From Arachis hypogaea (lineage: Eukaryota; Streptophyta; Magnoliopsida; Fabales; Fabaceae), in assembly GCF_003086295.3 (NCBI RefSeq), contig NC_092051.1, forward strand, positions 8,982,810 through 9,046,809: DNA of 64,000 nucleotides. Direction: 5' to 3'. Shown one piece after another: positions 10,628-22,100 of this stretch; within the stretch, counting starts at the first letter, position 1; the number at the start of each line of letters is the position of its first letter. The position numbers were made by a program, and so were the translations under genes. Below the pieces are notes generated by a model. The model saw only the letters and a program-made list of their open reading frames with translations. It made no database searches and had not been told where the DNA came from.

Positions 10628-12839
10628 CTTGTTTGGAGGAAAATTAAAATAAAAAATTCATATATTTAATTTTAAAAATAGTTTAAATTAGTAATATATT
10701 AAAAATTGAGCAGATTCAGTGATCACAATTTATTGTTTTTGACTACAGTTAATTAATAATATTTAAAAATATTGACCAAAAAATAATACTAAATTGCTAA
10801 ATTAAAAATATTAGTTAATATAAATTAAAACTATTGTACTTAAATTTTTCTCTTCTAAATTTATCCTACATTTGTGCCAATCATCTAACAACAATGCCTA
10901 AAGCATGACCCTCAACTTGAGAAATACTAAGACCCAAAAAAAACCCTTAAAAAATACAAACACTTACACAATACTTTCACTTTATAAATTTAAATAATAT
11001 TTTTTTAATAATACTTTAAACCAGTTCGGCAGTTCTCAAAGAACGTTTAATCGAACCTTTTTTTTTGTGACTAATCGAAACCATTTAATCTTTAATAAAA
11101 TTTTAATTATTAAATTATTTTCTAACTTTTTAATTTATTAAACAAATTAATCATCAATTTATGTTTTTTGATAAAAAAAATTCGATACATCTATTTTTAT
11201 TGATATTTAATAGTCCTAACAAATTTTTAGATTCTTAAATCAATTCCTCTATATAGATAAATAATATTATATAGAAATTAATTTGTCTAATAAAATTAAA
11301 AAGAAAATGTTCATAAATTTGTTAAAGATTAAAAACTAGTTTAGGATATTACCCTTTTTCTCCTTGAAAATTCGATTCAACCTCAAGAGTCGGACTGAGT
11401 GCAATTTATTAGGCATATTTTCAAACTTCAAAGTACCGGATATATATTTTTTCTCCAATAAAATTAGGTATTTAAATATTTTTTAAACCCATTCGTATCT
11501 TTTAAAATTGATGTTTCTCTTTATTCTTTATCATCTTCCTTCTCCTTTATTATCATCGTCTTCTTCTTTTACATACTTCTTTTTTCAACGTCGTTATCAT
11601 CATTGCTTGCTGTCACTGCTGTCGTCGTTACCTTTGCTGCCTCCACGTTGCATTCTTCTTCTTCTTTCTAATCCTTGTTTAATATTATCATCATCGTTCG
11701 TCTTTCTCTTCTTTCTCTCCTAAATATGTCCAGATAACTAGAGCACAGAAATTGATGCACAACAAGTAAATTTTGGTACATAGTGCATAAATTTTAGTAT
11801 ACAACCCAAAATTTTAAGGACCATATATTTAAAACATTGACATCCAACCAACAAAATACACACAATACAAAAATTTCGATGCATAACACATAAATTTTGG
11901 TGCTCAACACAATTTTTTAAAAGATTACATGTCCAAAACATTAGCACCCAACTAACAATAGCACAGTATAGAAATTATTGCGCATATCATAGAAATTTTG
12001 GTATGCAACACAGTAATTTTTGAAGGACCACATACTTAAAACATTAACATACCCAATTAACATAATTCATTGGTAAGAAAAATTTATGTCTTATGTGTAA
12101 ATATTTATGTGCTGAGTATGTGATCCTCTTAAAATTTTTATACTATATTGATAAGTTTGTATTATGTGCAAAAATATCTATAATATATTGACAAGTTTGT
12201 GTTGTGAGCAAATTGTGATATATGCAAAAATTTGTGCCTTATCAATAAATTTTTGTATTCTCTATAAAAAAAAATTTCTATGCTGCTGAAATCCGAGAAA
12301 AGGAGAATTCTATAGGAGAATTCTATGCTACTGAAGCGTAGAAAATGAGAACTTGTGTTGTATGTAAGCTTTTTTTTTTTTTTTTGTTAAACTTATGCCA
12401 ACTTGATTAGACTATATTACAAAAATGTTTTTAGATGTAATATGTTGTTTTTTGTCGAGGTACAAAATGTACTTTACATTATCTATAAAAGTTGAAACAG
12501 ATTGTAAACTTAGCCCGTTCCAGTGACCCAACATTGTTTGGGGTCTCTCAGGCTCAAACATTTATTCTCAGCCTAAGAAGTTCTGTATTAAATAGATAAA
12601 TTCTATTCTGTGGTGTATGTATGAAAAAAGAAAAATGCTTTTGACAATTATGGTGTGGCTACCCTTGAAAAGGAATGAACTGTTCTTATTTGCTACAACA
12701 CAGCTTAAATTTAAAGCCAACGCCTTTTCAGTTATCACTCAAAAGTAATTTAATTCACAATGTGTATAATAAAACAACCACATTTTCATATTACTTTCTA
12801 AAGTAATTCAAATACCATCTTTACCTATGAATGATGGAC
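10628..12839. other. SSL intergenic region
   Basis: 2.2 kb between the SSL-A promoter and the end of SSL-B. It holds AT-rich DNA, a pyrimidine-rich patch at 11508-11720 without a recognisable protein, and a repeat array at 11745-12290. Confidence 0.45.
11745..12290. repeat. Diverged repeat array with opposed halves
   Basis: From 11745 to about 12065 a unit of roughly 100-115 bp containing 'cataaattttggt' and 'aaaacattgacatccaac' variants recurs three times in direct order. From about 12070 to 12290 the reverse-complement flavour ('aaaatttgtg', 'aatttatgtgctg') dominates. The layout resembles the two arms of a fold-back element that expanded internally. Confidence 0.4.
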
Positions 12840-15347
12840 TCATAAATCATATATGCCAATAAAAGGCATTAACACTGATGCAATCCATAGCTTCCCATCT
12901 TTCTCTTCCACTTCACTTATGAACTTTAACTTCTTCCCTTCACAATCTTCCAACACTTCTAATATCTCACCTTTCTCACTTAGCTTTACAGCAGTAGCAT
13001 GAGGCTTCCACCCGGCAAACGATGAATGCAACTGCTTGAAGTTGAATCCGACCTTCAACAATGTCTGTCCAATCCATGCATTAGAAGTAACCCATCTCGA
13101 GAAAGGAGTTCCCTTTGCGTGCAAAGCCACCCAAAACTCGCCTTCCGAATTTCTCCTTATGTTGTCAGGGAATCCTGGAACCACTGCGAAAGTATTGACT
13201 TCACCGGCATTAGGTCCATGAAGCCAGAGTCTTAGGATCTTGCCAGTAGTGGTTTCTGCTATGAGCACGAACGAGCCGTCTTTGCTCAAAGCAACACCGT
13301 TTGGAAAAGCAAGGCCGCGTAATAAAACAGACACTTCTTTTGTTGATTTGTTATATTTCAAGAACCTGCCAGTCTTGTCTCCATGAAGGAGCACAAACAT
13401 AAATTGCCTGCAAAATAAGGTGGTGAACATTTAGAGTAAAGTTCCTCTGCAATTAGAAATACTCGGTACTAACAAGATTTTAGGTTTCATAAGCAACTTC
13501 TTGGACTAATTCTAAAATGTTATGAGATTAAACTAGAAGATAATCGTGGTGGAAACTAAAAGAGCTAACACTTTCTCCACAGATTTAAGAGAAACACATC
13601 AATTAGAGTTGGGGAATGCTTAGTTCAGTGAACTAATGTAGAGTCAATTTTTTAAATTTCATTTGTACACTGGAATGAGAGTTGTAGCATCATAAGGACT
13701 ATTAATTAAGAAAATGCAGGTATCCCTGACAAAAAATAAATAAATAAATAAAGGCTGAAGTTACCTTCTGGGAAAGGCACTGCTAGAATCAGTGAAGTAG
13801 ATTACGTCTTCATCTTCGCTGATATCCATGTCATTGGTGAAGTGAAACGGCTGACCTTCAGCTTCCGTTACGACTTGGATGGCCAAACCCCCTTCGGGTC
13901 CTACTACTTTTAGGCCTAGGTAAGCATCAGCTATATACAGATCTCCACTTTTCTTGTCAAACTTTAGTCCTAATGGCCGCCCACAAATATGCTCCAACTC
14001 CGGTGCAAATGGGCGCACACACTCCGTCCTAGAAAATCATGCAAGTAAACTCATTGAATTCATAACAAACGTTAAGAATGTCCGGCTGGCTATAAGTATG
14101 TGTTAGTGTCATGTCTTATAAGCAAAGTTAATTTTTAAAGTTGTGTAGACTGTTTAGATAAGCTTATCAGAAAAATCAGAATACCAAATAATCAGATTTC
14201 TACTTTCAGAGACCCTTAAAGTTGTTAATACTGAATTATCATTTAATTAGAAAAATAACAAGCACAACCAGTTATGCACATGCCAGAGCATCTATGTATG
14301 GAAAGTGCTAGGAAGTTAGAAATCCATGCTTGCATACTCAAACAAGGAAGTGGCTATCATTCAAAACCGAATAATCGAGAATAAAGTACATCATGTGAAC
14401 ATTTTAGATTTATCCTCTGCACTGCAAGCTCTTACATTCAATGGTGAATAAACCACTTTTAATAGTTTTGCCAGATTGCAACTACTAAAGTTGAGAATGA
14501 CAAGAAGCAAGCTTTATAAAGTAAAACTATGCTGCTTACAAAAGAAACCTATCCAAAATTCATCTGTTGCTACATATTTGATAAATTTGCACATGCCCCT
14601 AATGCTGTGAGTAAAATGACCTTCCTTGAAGGGAATCAGCTTAGAACTCTGGTCCTCACTCTGAATTAGCATGAAATAAATGTGGCAGCTACCCTTCATC
14701 TCCATAACTCCAAAGTCCAAAGTCTCCCACAACATGCATAGGACATGTTAAACACAAAAGGGGCAAACACAATTCAATGAGAAAATGACTCGTTCTAACC
14801 GTGCCCACACTTCAAAAGGGACTACTAGCACCTGAAAATCATTCAACTAAGTTTCCAAATCCTCATATCAAATCTTCTACCACTAGCATACTCAGAACAC
14901 AAAAACACAAATATCAAAACTTTTGATTCTAAAACTAATAAATCTCCAAAAAACACTAGACCCATTTGAATACTCACTAATTTCTACAAAAACCAACGCA
15001 TATCAACCCTCAAATTCATATAAAGTTCACAATTTTAAAAACAAGTTCACATTTTGGTACCTATTGGAAGAGGTGACAGCAAACTCAGTCCAACCAACTT
15101 CATCTCCTTCCCACTTTAGAATCCGGCCATCGGCGACGCCGGTGTATGGCCCTCCACCGTGACGATCGAACACGAGACTCTCAGGACCAAGGGCTCCGGT
15201 GACGTGGAGGAGGCGCGCGGCGTGTAGGACATCCTTGGAAGCTTGAAGCTGCGGCGGTGCAAAGAGGGTCTGGTGGGGCTTGAAAATGGCGAAGGTGACG
15301 GCCAATAGTGCAAGTACCGTTGCCGTCACAACCACCACCGTCGACAT
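12840..15347 (-). CDS. SSL-B: strictosidine-synthase-like / APMAP-like protein, three exons
   Basis: Exons on the minus strand are 15347-15061, 14028-13765 and 13407-12840, with introns of 1032 and 357 bp. All are GT..AG and both junctions are phase 2, exactly as in SSL-A. The spliced frame is 372 codons. The N-terminus (VVVVTATVLALLAVTFAIF) is a signal anchor. Family marks are GPESLVFD, GGGPYTGVADGRILKW, HICGRPLGLKFD, IADAYLGLKVVGPEGG, EGQPFHFTNDMD, YFTDSS, LAFPNGVALSKDG, VPGFPDNIRR and SEVEEKDGKLWIASV. The canonical EGQPF loop is kept here and shortened in SSL-A. A role in the endomembrane system as a hydrolase-like propeller is inferred from the family; the true substrate cannot be read from sequence. 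Confidence 0.9.
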
Positions 15348-15685
15348 GGTTAAAGCAAGTGATTGTTTATTCTTCCAAAAATATAAAAAACCGCACTGTT
15401 TCTGATTTTTTCTTCTTTGTTAATTTCGTTATTCTGGTTCTGATTTTTGTTATTATTAGTATGTATGAGCTTTTTTCTGGTTTGAAGAGTTTGTAGTTGA
15501 CGATGGTGTGTAGTGTTGTTTTTGAGTTTCAACTTTCAAAGAGGATAGCGATCGCAACAAGCCTCCAATCACCATTCACACACGTTGCAATTTTTCTTAG
15601 TCAACATGTCAACGTATAATTAATGTGAGGTCAAATTAAATTATCTAATTATTTTTAATTATTAATTTTATATGATCATAATTAT
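15348..15685. other. SSL-B upstream region
   Basis: Probable 5' leader and promoter of SSL-B. T-rich on the plus strand, with an AT-rich 'tataaaaaa'-like patch near 15380-15390, but no TATA box I would commit to. Confidence 0.35.
15678..15685. repeat. MULE-I target-site duplication, left copy
   Basis: ATAATTAT, matched exactly at 16958-16965. Mutator-like elements usually make 8-10 bp duplications. Confidence 0.55.
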
Positions 15686-15785
15686 AGAGTTTTTTATTTT
15701 AATAAATAAAATAAATATAATAATTACCGAAATCAATAATTTAAAAAATATTTACTGATTTAAATTTTTTAGTTTTATCTCGCTG
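15686..15785 (+). repeat. MULE-I left terminal inverted repeat
   Basis: Pairs with 16863-16957. The arms keep matching inward to the 'cttatctcg' phrase. After it, several more copies of the shared 'tctcgtttacagtgtaaa' motif occur in both orientations. Confidence 0.7.
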
Positions 15786-15844
15786 TAAATGAAATATTTT
15801 ACGTATCTCGTTTATACTGTAAAGGAGATAAGGTATGTCCGCGT

Positions 15845-15852
15845 CTATAAAT
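15845..15852 (+). promoter_or_regulatory. TATA box inside MULE-I
   Basis: TATAAATA lies about 108 bp upstream of the ATG at 15953, just inside the terminal inverted repeat. This suggests the end of the element supplied a promoter to the captured gene. Confidence 0.5.
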
Positions 15853-15952
15853 AGAAGTCGTTTACAGCTTCATTCTGGGCCCCATTTGACTTTGTCAACC
15901 TCTTTCTCCTCTCTTTTGACTCTTTCTTACCCTATTTTAGACTGATACGATT

Positions 15953-16796
15953 ATGGCGCGTCAGACGGAAAACGACGAAGACATCAACAGGTTGAACGAA
16001 ACGTCGCATTACGCTAGGGCGGCCGACTTCGAGGTTAGTTTTGTTCTGTTTGTTTAATCTAAGTACGTGGCCATTGTTAGGATAGTCCTGAAGAGGCATA
16101 ACGTAGTTAAATGGTTTAGGGATAAGTCTCTATGAGGAATTTAGAACTCTATTTGCTTGTGAAACGTTATGACATAATTATTAGTTTGGAACTCTGTTTA
16201 ACTTGTGCTAGATTGTTAGTATTTATAACGTTCTAGTTAGGGTTTCCTTACTATGGAATATGTAATTTAGAGACATGTGTAGGTTAGAAACATCGAGGTA
16301 TGTGCTTAAGTAGAAGTAGTTGTAAGTTAGAAAGAAATATTTGTGTGACCTATAATGTGTTGTGTATCATGTTAAGCTGATCTAAATACTAAACCGAAAA
16401 AACCAGTATGTGGCTGAATTTTTTTTTAATCTTCAGAGGTCTCGCCTTCTACTGTCTCGACGAGTGAGTTATACCCTTCCTCCACCCGACGCCATCGTGT
16501 TGTATCTGTCTGAGGCCGGATTTGGCAACACAGTGCCCCTCAGAGACTTCACTTTTAACAATTTCCTGATTTCGGCACTCGTAGAGCGATGGCGTCCGGA
16601 GACGCACATGTTTCATCTCCCGTGGGGTGAGGTAACTATCACTCTGCAGGACGTGGTGTACCACCTAGGCCTACGCGCACACAGTAATCCCGTTGGAGGT
16701 GCCTCTGTGACTTCAGTAGGTGGTACGACACTAAGACGTGGTCGATGGTGGAGCAACTGCTTACAGTGTAAACGAGATAACTACATGTCATGCTAA
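15953..16796 (+). pseudogene. Plant mobile domain (PMD/MAIN-like) gene fragment in MULE-I
   Basis: Exon 1 is 15953-16033 (27 codons, MARQTENDEDINRL...) and ends at GAG|GTTAGT. The 403-bp intron ends ..TCTTCAG at 16436, and exon 2 continues in frame. Visible family marks are LPPPDAIVLYLSEAGFG, RDFTFNN, LISALVERWRPETHMFHLP and TITLQDVVYHLGLR, the N-terminal part of the plant mobile domain. These proteins usually run several hundred residues. Here a one-base loss near 16697-16705 shifts the frame, the coding resemblance ends at about 16770, and the element's own end sequence follows. It is a truncated gene copy and no longer functional. Confidence 0.75.
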
Positions 16797-16862
16797 CGTG
16801 TCTTATCTCATTTACAGTATAAACGAAATACATGAAATGTCATCTCATTTACACTGTAAACG

Positions 16863-16957
16863 AGATAAGACTGAAAAATTTAAATTGATAAATATTTTTT
16901 AAATTATTTATTTCGATAATTATTATATTTATTTTATTTATTAAAATAAAAAACCCC
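16863..16957 (-). repeat. MULE-I right terminal inverted repeat
   Basis: Reverse complement of 15686-15785 with scattered substitutions. It is followed by the matching ATAATTAT direct repeat. Confidence 0.7.
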
Positions 16958-17339
16958 ATAATTATATGTGAGTCTTTATTTTAATGTATTGTAAAAGTAT
17001 ATATTAAAATATTTAATTGATATAGTTTTTAAGAAAAAATATTAATGTATTTTTATATTTATTAAAATAAAAAATTTAAAAATTGTATATCGAGAGTATA
17101 TATTTACTAACCCTTATATCTATATCAAAATTTTAGCTGTTAATTAACTATTGTATAGAAATATGTACTGATATTAGTAAAAAATATTTAATTATTTGAA
17201 TATGCTAAATTTAATCATAGCTAATTTGATAAGTATTTTTTATATTCATGAAGTATTTTTAAGAATTTATAAAAGAAATATAAAATATAATAATTATATA
17301 TGTTTGTTAATCTTTATTATAGATTATATATAATATAAA

Positions 17340-17874
17340 TGTTCATACCCTGGCCCAATAAATAGGACCCAGGATCCAAGCAAAGAAGCCCAACCCAAAG
17401 GGGTTGGCCCTCCCCCAGTACCGGCATTCATCCCCAGAAGTCGGTACTGAACACGACCTACTCCAAAGAAGTCGGATACGAGGGTTAGCTGGCAGATAAC
17501 ACTCGTTCGAATGAGTAACCGCCCCTAGAAACTCTCTAACCACTTCATAGAGTCATATCTTAACCTCCCTAAGATATGGGAACGGTTATCCACCTAAAAA
17601 GGTGGCACTACTTCAGCGGTGGTTATTGGTTCACCTCCATAAATACCCTGACATCCCTCAGGTATCACTAAGTCCCAATACATTCTCAACTTGCTCACAC
17701 TCTTGCTAACTTAGGCATTGGAGTGTCATTGCAGGTACCACCCCCCATTCTCCCAGACGCGCAAGTCGAACGGAGGAACACCGAGTTTCAGGTGCACCAG
17801 CTGGCCACCTCCCTCACACGTTTGGGTCAACCAACGTCATCCGGCCCACTGATCTCCGGTTACCCATCGTAACA
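17340..17874 (+). repeat. 5' LTR of the Tat element
   Basis: 535 bp, TG..CA bounded. It is identical to the 3' LTR except base 17426. A probable TATA box (ATAAATA, 17639-17645) would start transcription about 30 bp further on, giving an R region of under 200 bp. Confidence 0.95.
17639..17645 (+). promoter_or_regulatory. TATA-like box in the 5' LTR
   Basis: ATAAATA in the middle of the LTR, the expected place for the U3/R boundary. The same sequence lies in the 3' LTR. Confidence 0.45.
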
Positions 17875-17875
17875 T

Positions 17876-17893
17876 TGGCGCCGTTGCCGGGGA
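17876..17893 (+). other. Primer binding site, tRNA-Asp
   Basis: TGGCGCCGTTGCCGGGGA begins one base after the 5' LTR and is complementary to the 3' end of plant tRNA-Asp (..GGCAACGGCGCCA). This primer is common in Tat and Athila elements. Confidence 0.85.
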
Positions 17894-17909
17894 CCCGAGA
17901 GATTGACCA

Positions 17910-19130
17910 GTGATGGCGGAAAGATCCCCTGAAGAAGGTCATGTGGAGACAGATTCTGATCAAGAGAATTTGAATACCGGAAACAATGAAGCAGATCAGA
18001 ACCTCCACCAGGAAGCTAATGATCAAAATAAGGAAGGTACTTCCGGAATCAAAAATCCGAAGGCAAACTCCTCGGAGGGGCGCGAGTCAGAAAAAGAAGG
18101 ACCCCCTCTCGCTAGTGAGCTTATGGGGCTAATTCACAGCCGCCTCGAGCAGCTAGAGCAGGAGCGGGAACGACAAAGGGAAGCTGAAAAGAACCTAAAA
18201 GAGGAGATGGAGCGACGAAAAGAGTTAGAAAGAAAACTCTTAAAGTTAGAATCCTCCCTCAAGGGTCGGAATTCCCAAGGCGATAGAGAAGATTCTCCCA
18301 TAGGAGAGAAAGATCCGTTTAGCGAGGACATAATGAGGGCAAAAGTTCCGAGAAACTTTAGAAGCCCCGATATGGACCTCTACGATGGAACCACCGATCC
18401 AAAGCATCATCTGAGCAACTTTAAAAGTCGGATGTATCTGACCGACGCTTCAGACGCTACGCGATGCAAAGCTTTCCCGACAACCTTGTCCAAAGCAGCG
18501 ATGAAGTGGTTCGACAGTCTCCCTCCGAGGTCAATTACCAGTTTTGAAGACCTCTCAAGAAAATTCTTGATGAGGTTCTCCATTCAGAAGGACAAAGTAA
18601 AACATGCACCAAGCCTCCTGGGAATAAAACAGGAGGTCGGGGAGTCCTTACGGGCCTATATGGAAAGATTCAACAAAGCATGTTTGGAGATTCAAGACCT
18701 ACCCACCGAAGCGGTCATCATGGGGCTAGTCAATGGTCTTAGAGAAGGTCCATTCTCACAGTCCATATCAAAAAGACACCCCGCCTCTTTAAATGATGTA
18801 CAGGAAAGAGCTGAAAAGTACATCAATATGGAAGAAAACGCTAGGATAAGAGACCCGAGTTTGCGAATCGGGCCCCCTCCCTCAACGAAAGAAAGGGAGA
18901 GGGAAGCGAAGAAGAAGGAAGAGCTCGGCCTTGATAGGCCAAGAAAATATCACTCTTATACTCCATTGAAAGTTCCTGTAGTAGACGTATACAGAGAAAT
19001 TTGCAATACTGAAAGGCTGCCTCCCCCCAGACCCATCAAGAATAAAAAAGGGGGGAGCCGCAGTGATTACTGCGAGTACCATAAGATATATGGACACTCC
19101 ACAACGACTGTTACGACCTTAAAAATGTGA
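17910..19130 (+). CDS. gag: gag (capsid polyprotein) of the Tat element
   Basis: 406 codons. An acidic, low-complexity N-terminus is followed by a predicted coiled coil (about residues 70-115, rich in Glu, Arg and Leu heptads). The Retrotrans_gag domain (about residues 150-290) has family marks LYDGTTDPKHHL, MKWFDSLPP and FEDLSRKFLMRFS. The C-terminus has the YCEYHKIYGHST start of the zinc-binding motif, then leaves the family sequence at about 19101-19106, where one base appears to be missing. The resulting stop overlaps the first ATG of the pol frame (ATGA at 19127-19130). In relatives gag and pol are one reading frame, so the split here is a lesion and not a natural overlap. This copy may need another element's help. 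Confidence 0.9.
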   Translation: MMAERSPEEGHVETDSDQENLNTGNNEADQNLHQEANDQNKEGTSGIKNPKANSSEGRESEKEGPPLASELMGLIHSRLEQLEQERERQREAEKNLKEEMERRKELERKLLKLESSLKGRNSQGDREDSPIGEKDPFSEDIMRAKVPRNFRSPDMDLYDGTTDPKHHLSNFKSRMYLTDASDATRCKAFPTTLSKAAMKWFDSLPPRSITSFEDLSRKFLMRFSIQKDKVKHAPSLLGIKQEVGESLRAYMERFNKACLEIQDLPTEAVIMGLVNGLREGPFSQSISKRHPASLNDVQERAEKYINMEENARIRDPSLRIGPPPSTKEREREAKKKEELGLDRPRKYHSYTPLKVPVVDVYREICNTERLPPPRPIKNKKGGSRSDYCEYHKIYGHSTTTVTTLKM

Positions 19131-22100
19131 TAGAAAAGCTAGCCAGAGAAGGTCGGCTTGACAGATATCTCATAGAAAGGTCGGACGGTCATGGAAAAAG
19201 AAAGCGAGAAGATGAGGATAGAAGAGATCCACCACCACAAACTCCGGAGAGACATATCCATATGATCTCAGGAGGATTTGCGGGAGGGGGACTCACAAAA
19301 TCCTCCCGAAAAAGACACCTCAAGAGAGTCTACCAGGTCGAAGAGGGGTCCCCCGATCTTCCGACCATTTCATTCACAAAGGAAGACGGGCGAGGAGTAA
19401 TCCCTGGGCACGATGACCCAGTGGTAATTACTATGATCCTGGCAAATGCCCATCTTCACAGAACCCTAGTAGACCAAGGAAGCTCAGCAGACATCCTCTT
19501 TAAGCCCGCTTTCGACAAGCTAGGTTTAGATGAGAAAGAGTTAAGAGCCTACCCCGACACCTTATACGGATTAGGTGACACGCCGATAAAGCCACTAGGA
19601 TTTTTACCCCTCCACACCACCTTTGGGAAGGGGAAAAAATCAAAGACTCTGAGCATAGACTTCATAGTCATCGATGTGGGGTCGGCTTATAATGCTTTAA
19701 TCGGCAGGGCTACCCTTAACCGACTTGGAGCGGTGGTATCGACGCCCCACCTATGCATGAAGTTCCCGACCTCGTCGGGAATAGCGACGGTGAGGGGAGA
19801 TCAGAAGCTGGCAAGGAAGTGCTACAATGAAAGCCTAAACCTGAGAGGAAAAGGCAGAGAAGTCCACACAATAGAACTCGGGGGAGCAAGGGTTAAAGAA
19901 GAGCTACGACCACAGCCCGGGAGAAAAACTGAGGAAATTCAGGTCGGCGAAGAGGAAGGAAAAAACACTCACATAGGAGCCAACCTAGGGAAAACCCTAA
20001 GACAAGGGTTGACTAGGCTCCTAAGAGATAACTCCGATCTCTTCGCCTGGAAGGCCTCCGACATGCCTGGGATAGATCCCGAGCTCATGTCTCACAAGCT
20101 CTTGGTCAACTCAGGGTCTCGACCTGTACAGCAAAGAAGACGCAAGCTCGGCCCAGAGCGAGCCCTAGTAGTAGAAGAACAAGTGCAGGCGCTCCTAGAA
20201 GCCGGCTTCATCAGAGAAGTCAAATACCCAACATGGCTAGCCAATGTAGTGCTAGTCAAAAAACAAAATGGTAAATGGAGAATGTGCGTCGACTACACCG
20301 ACTTAAATAAGGCATGTCCCAAGGACCCCTATCCACTACCAAGCATTGACGCCCTAGTGGACTCTAGCTCGGGGTATCAATACCTGTCATTCATGGACGC
20401 CTACTCAGGGTATAACCAAATCCCGATGTACGAACTAGACCAGGAAAAACCATCATTCATCACGCCCAGAGCCAACTATTGCTACGTGGTCATGCCATTT
20501 GGATTGAAAAATGCAGGGGCCACATACCAGAGGCTGATGAATAAGGTGTTTGCCCCCCACTTAGGGAGCTTAATGGAAGCCTATGTCGACGATATGCTGG
20601 TAAAAACCAAGGAAGAAGTGGACCTCCTATCCGACCTCTCACAAGTCTTTGATACCATAAGGTTGAACGGGATGAGACTAAACCCTGCAAAGTGCGCCTT
20701 CGCGGTGGAGGCAGGAAAATTTCTAGGATTCATGCTAACACAAAGAGGGATCGAAGCCAATCCCGACAAGTGTAGAGCTATCCTAGAGATGAAAAGCCCG
20801 ACTTGTTTGAGAGAAGTCCAACAGCTGAATGGCCGACTAGCAGCTCTCTCCAGATTTTTGGCAGGATCAGCATTAAGATCCCTTCCACTATTCTCCCTAC
20901 TAAAAAAGGGGCACCAGTTTCAGTGGACCCCCGAATGCGAGGAGGCGTTCCAGGAGTTCAAAAAGTTTTTGAGCCAGCCTCCTATCTTGACCCGACCTAC
21001 AGCCGGAAAAGACCTCATCCTATACCTCTCCGTGGCAGACAGGGCTGTCTCAGCAGCCTTGATAAGAGAAGAGGAGGACAGGCAACACCCAATCTACTTC
21101 ATCAGTAAAGTTCTACAGGGCCCTGAGCTAAGGTACCACAAATTAGAAAAGTTTGCCTACTCCTTAGTAATAGCCTCTCGAAGGCTACGGCCTTACTTTC
21201 AGGCTCACACAATAAGAGTCCGCACGAACCAACCCATGAAGCAGATCCTCCAAAAAACGGATATTGCAGGAAGAATGGTACAATGGGCAATAGAGCTCTC
21301 CGAGTTCGACTTAAAGTATGAAACTCGGACGGCGATTAAAGCCCAGTGCCTCGCCGACTTCGTTGCTGAATATGCAGGGGATCAAGAGAACAAACCGACT
21401 ACCTGGGAACTCTACGTGGATGGATCCTCCAATAAAACAGGAAGCGGCGCAGGCATAATACTGGTAGATGAAAGGGGAACCCAGATAGAAGTTTCCCTCA
21501 AGTTCGAATTCCCAGCTTCAAATAATCAGGCAGAATACGAAGCCTTGATCGCAGGATTGAAGCTGGCTGAAGAAGTCGGTGCTACGAAAGTGATGGTATA
21601 CAGCGACTCCCAGGTGGTGACCTCTCAAATAAGTGGGGAGTACCAGGCAAAAGACCCAACTATGAAAAGGTACTTGGAGAAAGCCTCGGAGCTCTTGGGG
21701 CACTTTGCAGAAACCGAGGTGAAGCACATAACTCGGGATCTAAACAGCAGAGCAGACGCCCTATCCAAGCTAGCAAGTACCAAGCCCGGAGGAAATAACA
21801 GAAGCTTGATTCAAGAGACCCTCCAGGAACCCTCAGTGGTAAAAACAGAAGACACACTAGAAGTCTTTGAAGTGGTCGGATTAAACCTCGGATGGATGAA
21901 CCCCTTAGTCGAATACCTAAAATTCGACATCCTCCCTAAGGAGGAAAAAGAAGCCCAGAAAATCCGAAGGGAAGCACAACATTATACTTTGGTGAAAAAT
22001 GTTCTCTACAGAAGGGGGATATCAACACCATTGTTAAAGTGTGTACCGACCTTAAAAACCACCGAGGTGTTGGAGGAGGTACATAGCGGAATCTGCGGGA

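Larger units (their letters stand above)
15686..16957. mobile_element. MULE-I: non-autonomous Mutator-like element with captured gene
   Basis: Long terminal inverted repeats of about 100 bp bound the element. The left end (15686-15785) and the reverse complement of the right end (16863-16957) share a phrase beginning RGRGTTTTTTATTTTAAT and continue to 'CTTATCTCG' with few mismatches. The direct repeat ATAATTAT flanks both ends (15678-15685 and 16958-16965). It is itself palindromic, so the exact boundary is a little uncertain. Subterminal copies of an 'atctcgtttacactgtaaa' type motif lie inside each end. No transposase is present. The payload is a broken plant-mobile-domain gene. Confidence 0.75.

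Noticed and set aside
14514..14735. 73-codon minus-strand ORF in SSL-B intron 1
   Set aside because: Lies within a well-defined GT..AG intron. It looks like chance, without a domain or splice signals joining it to the gene.
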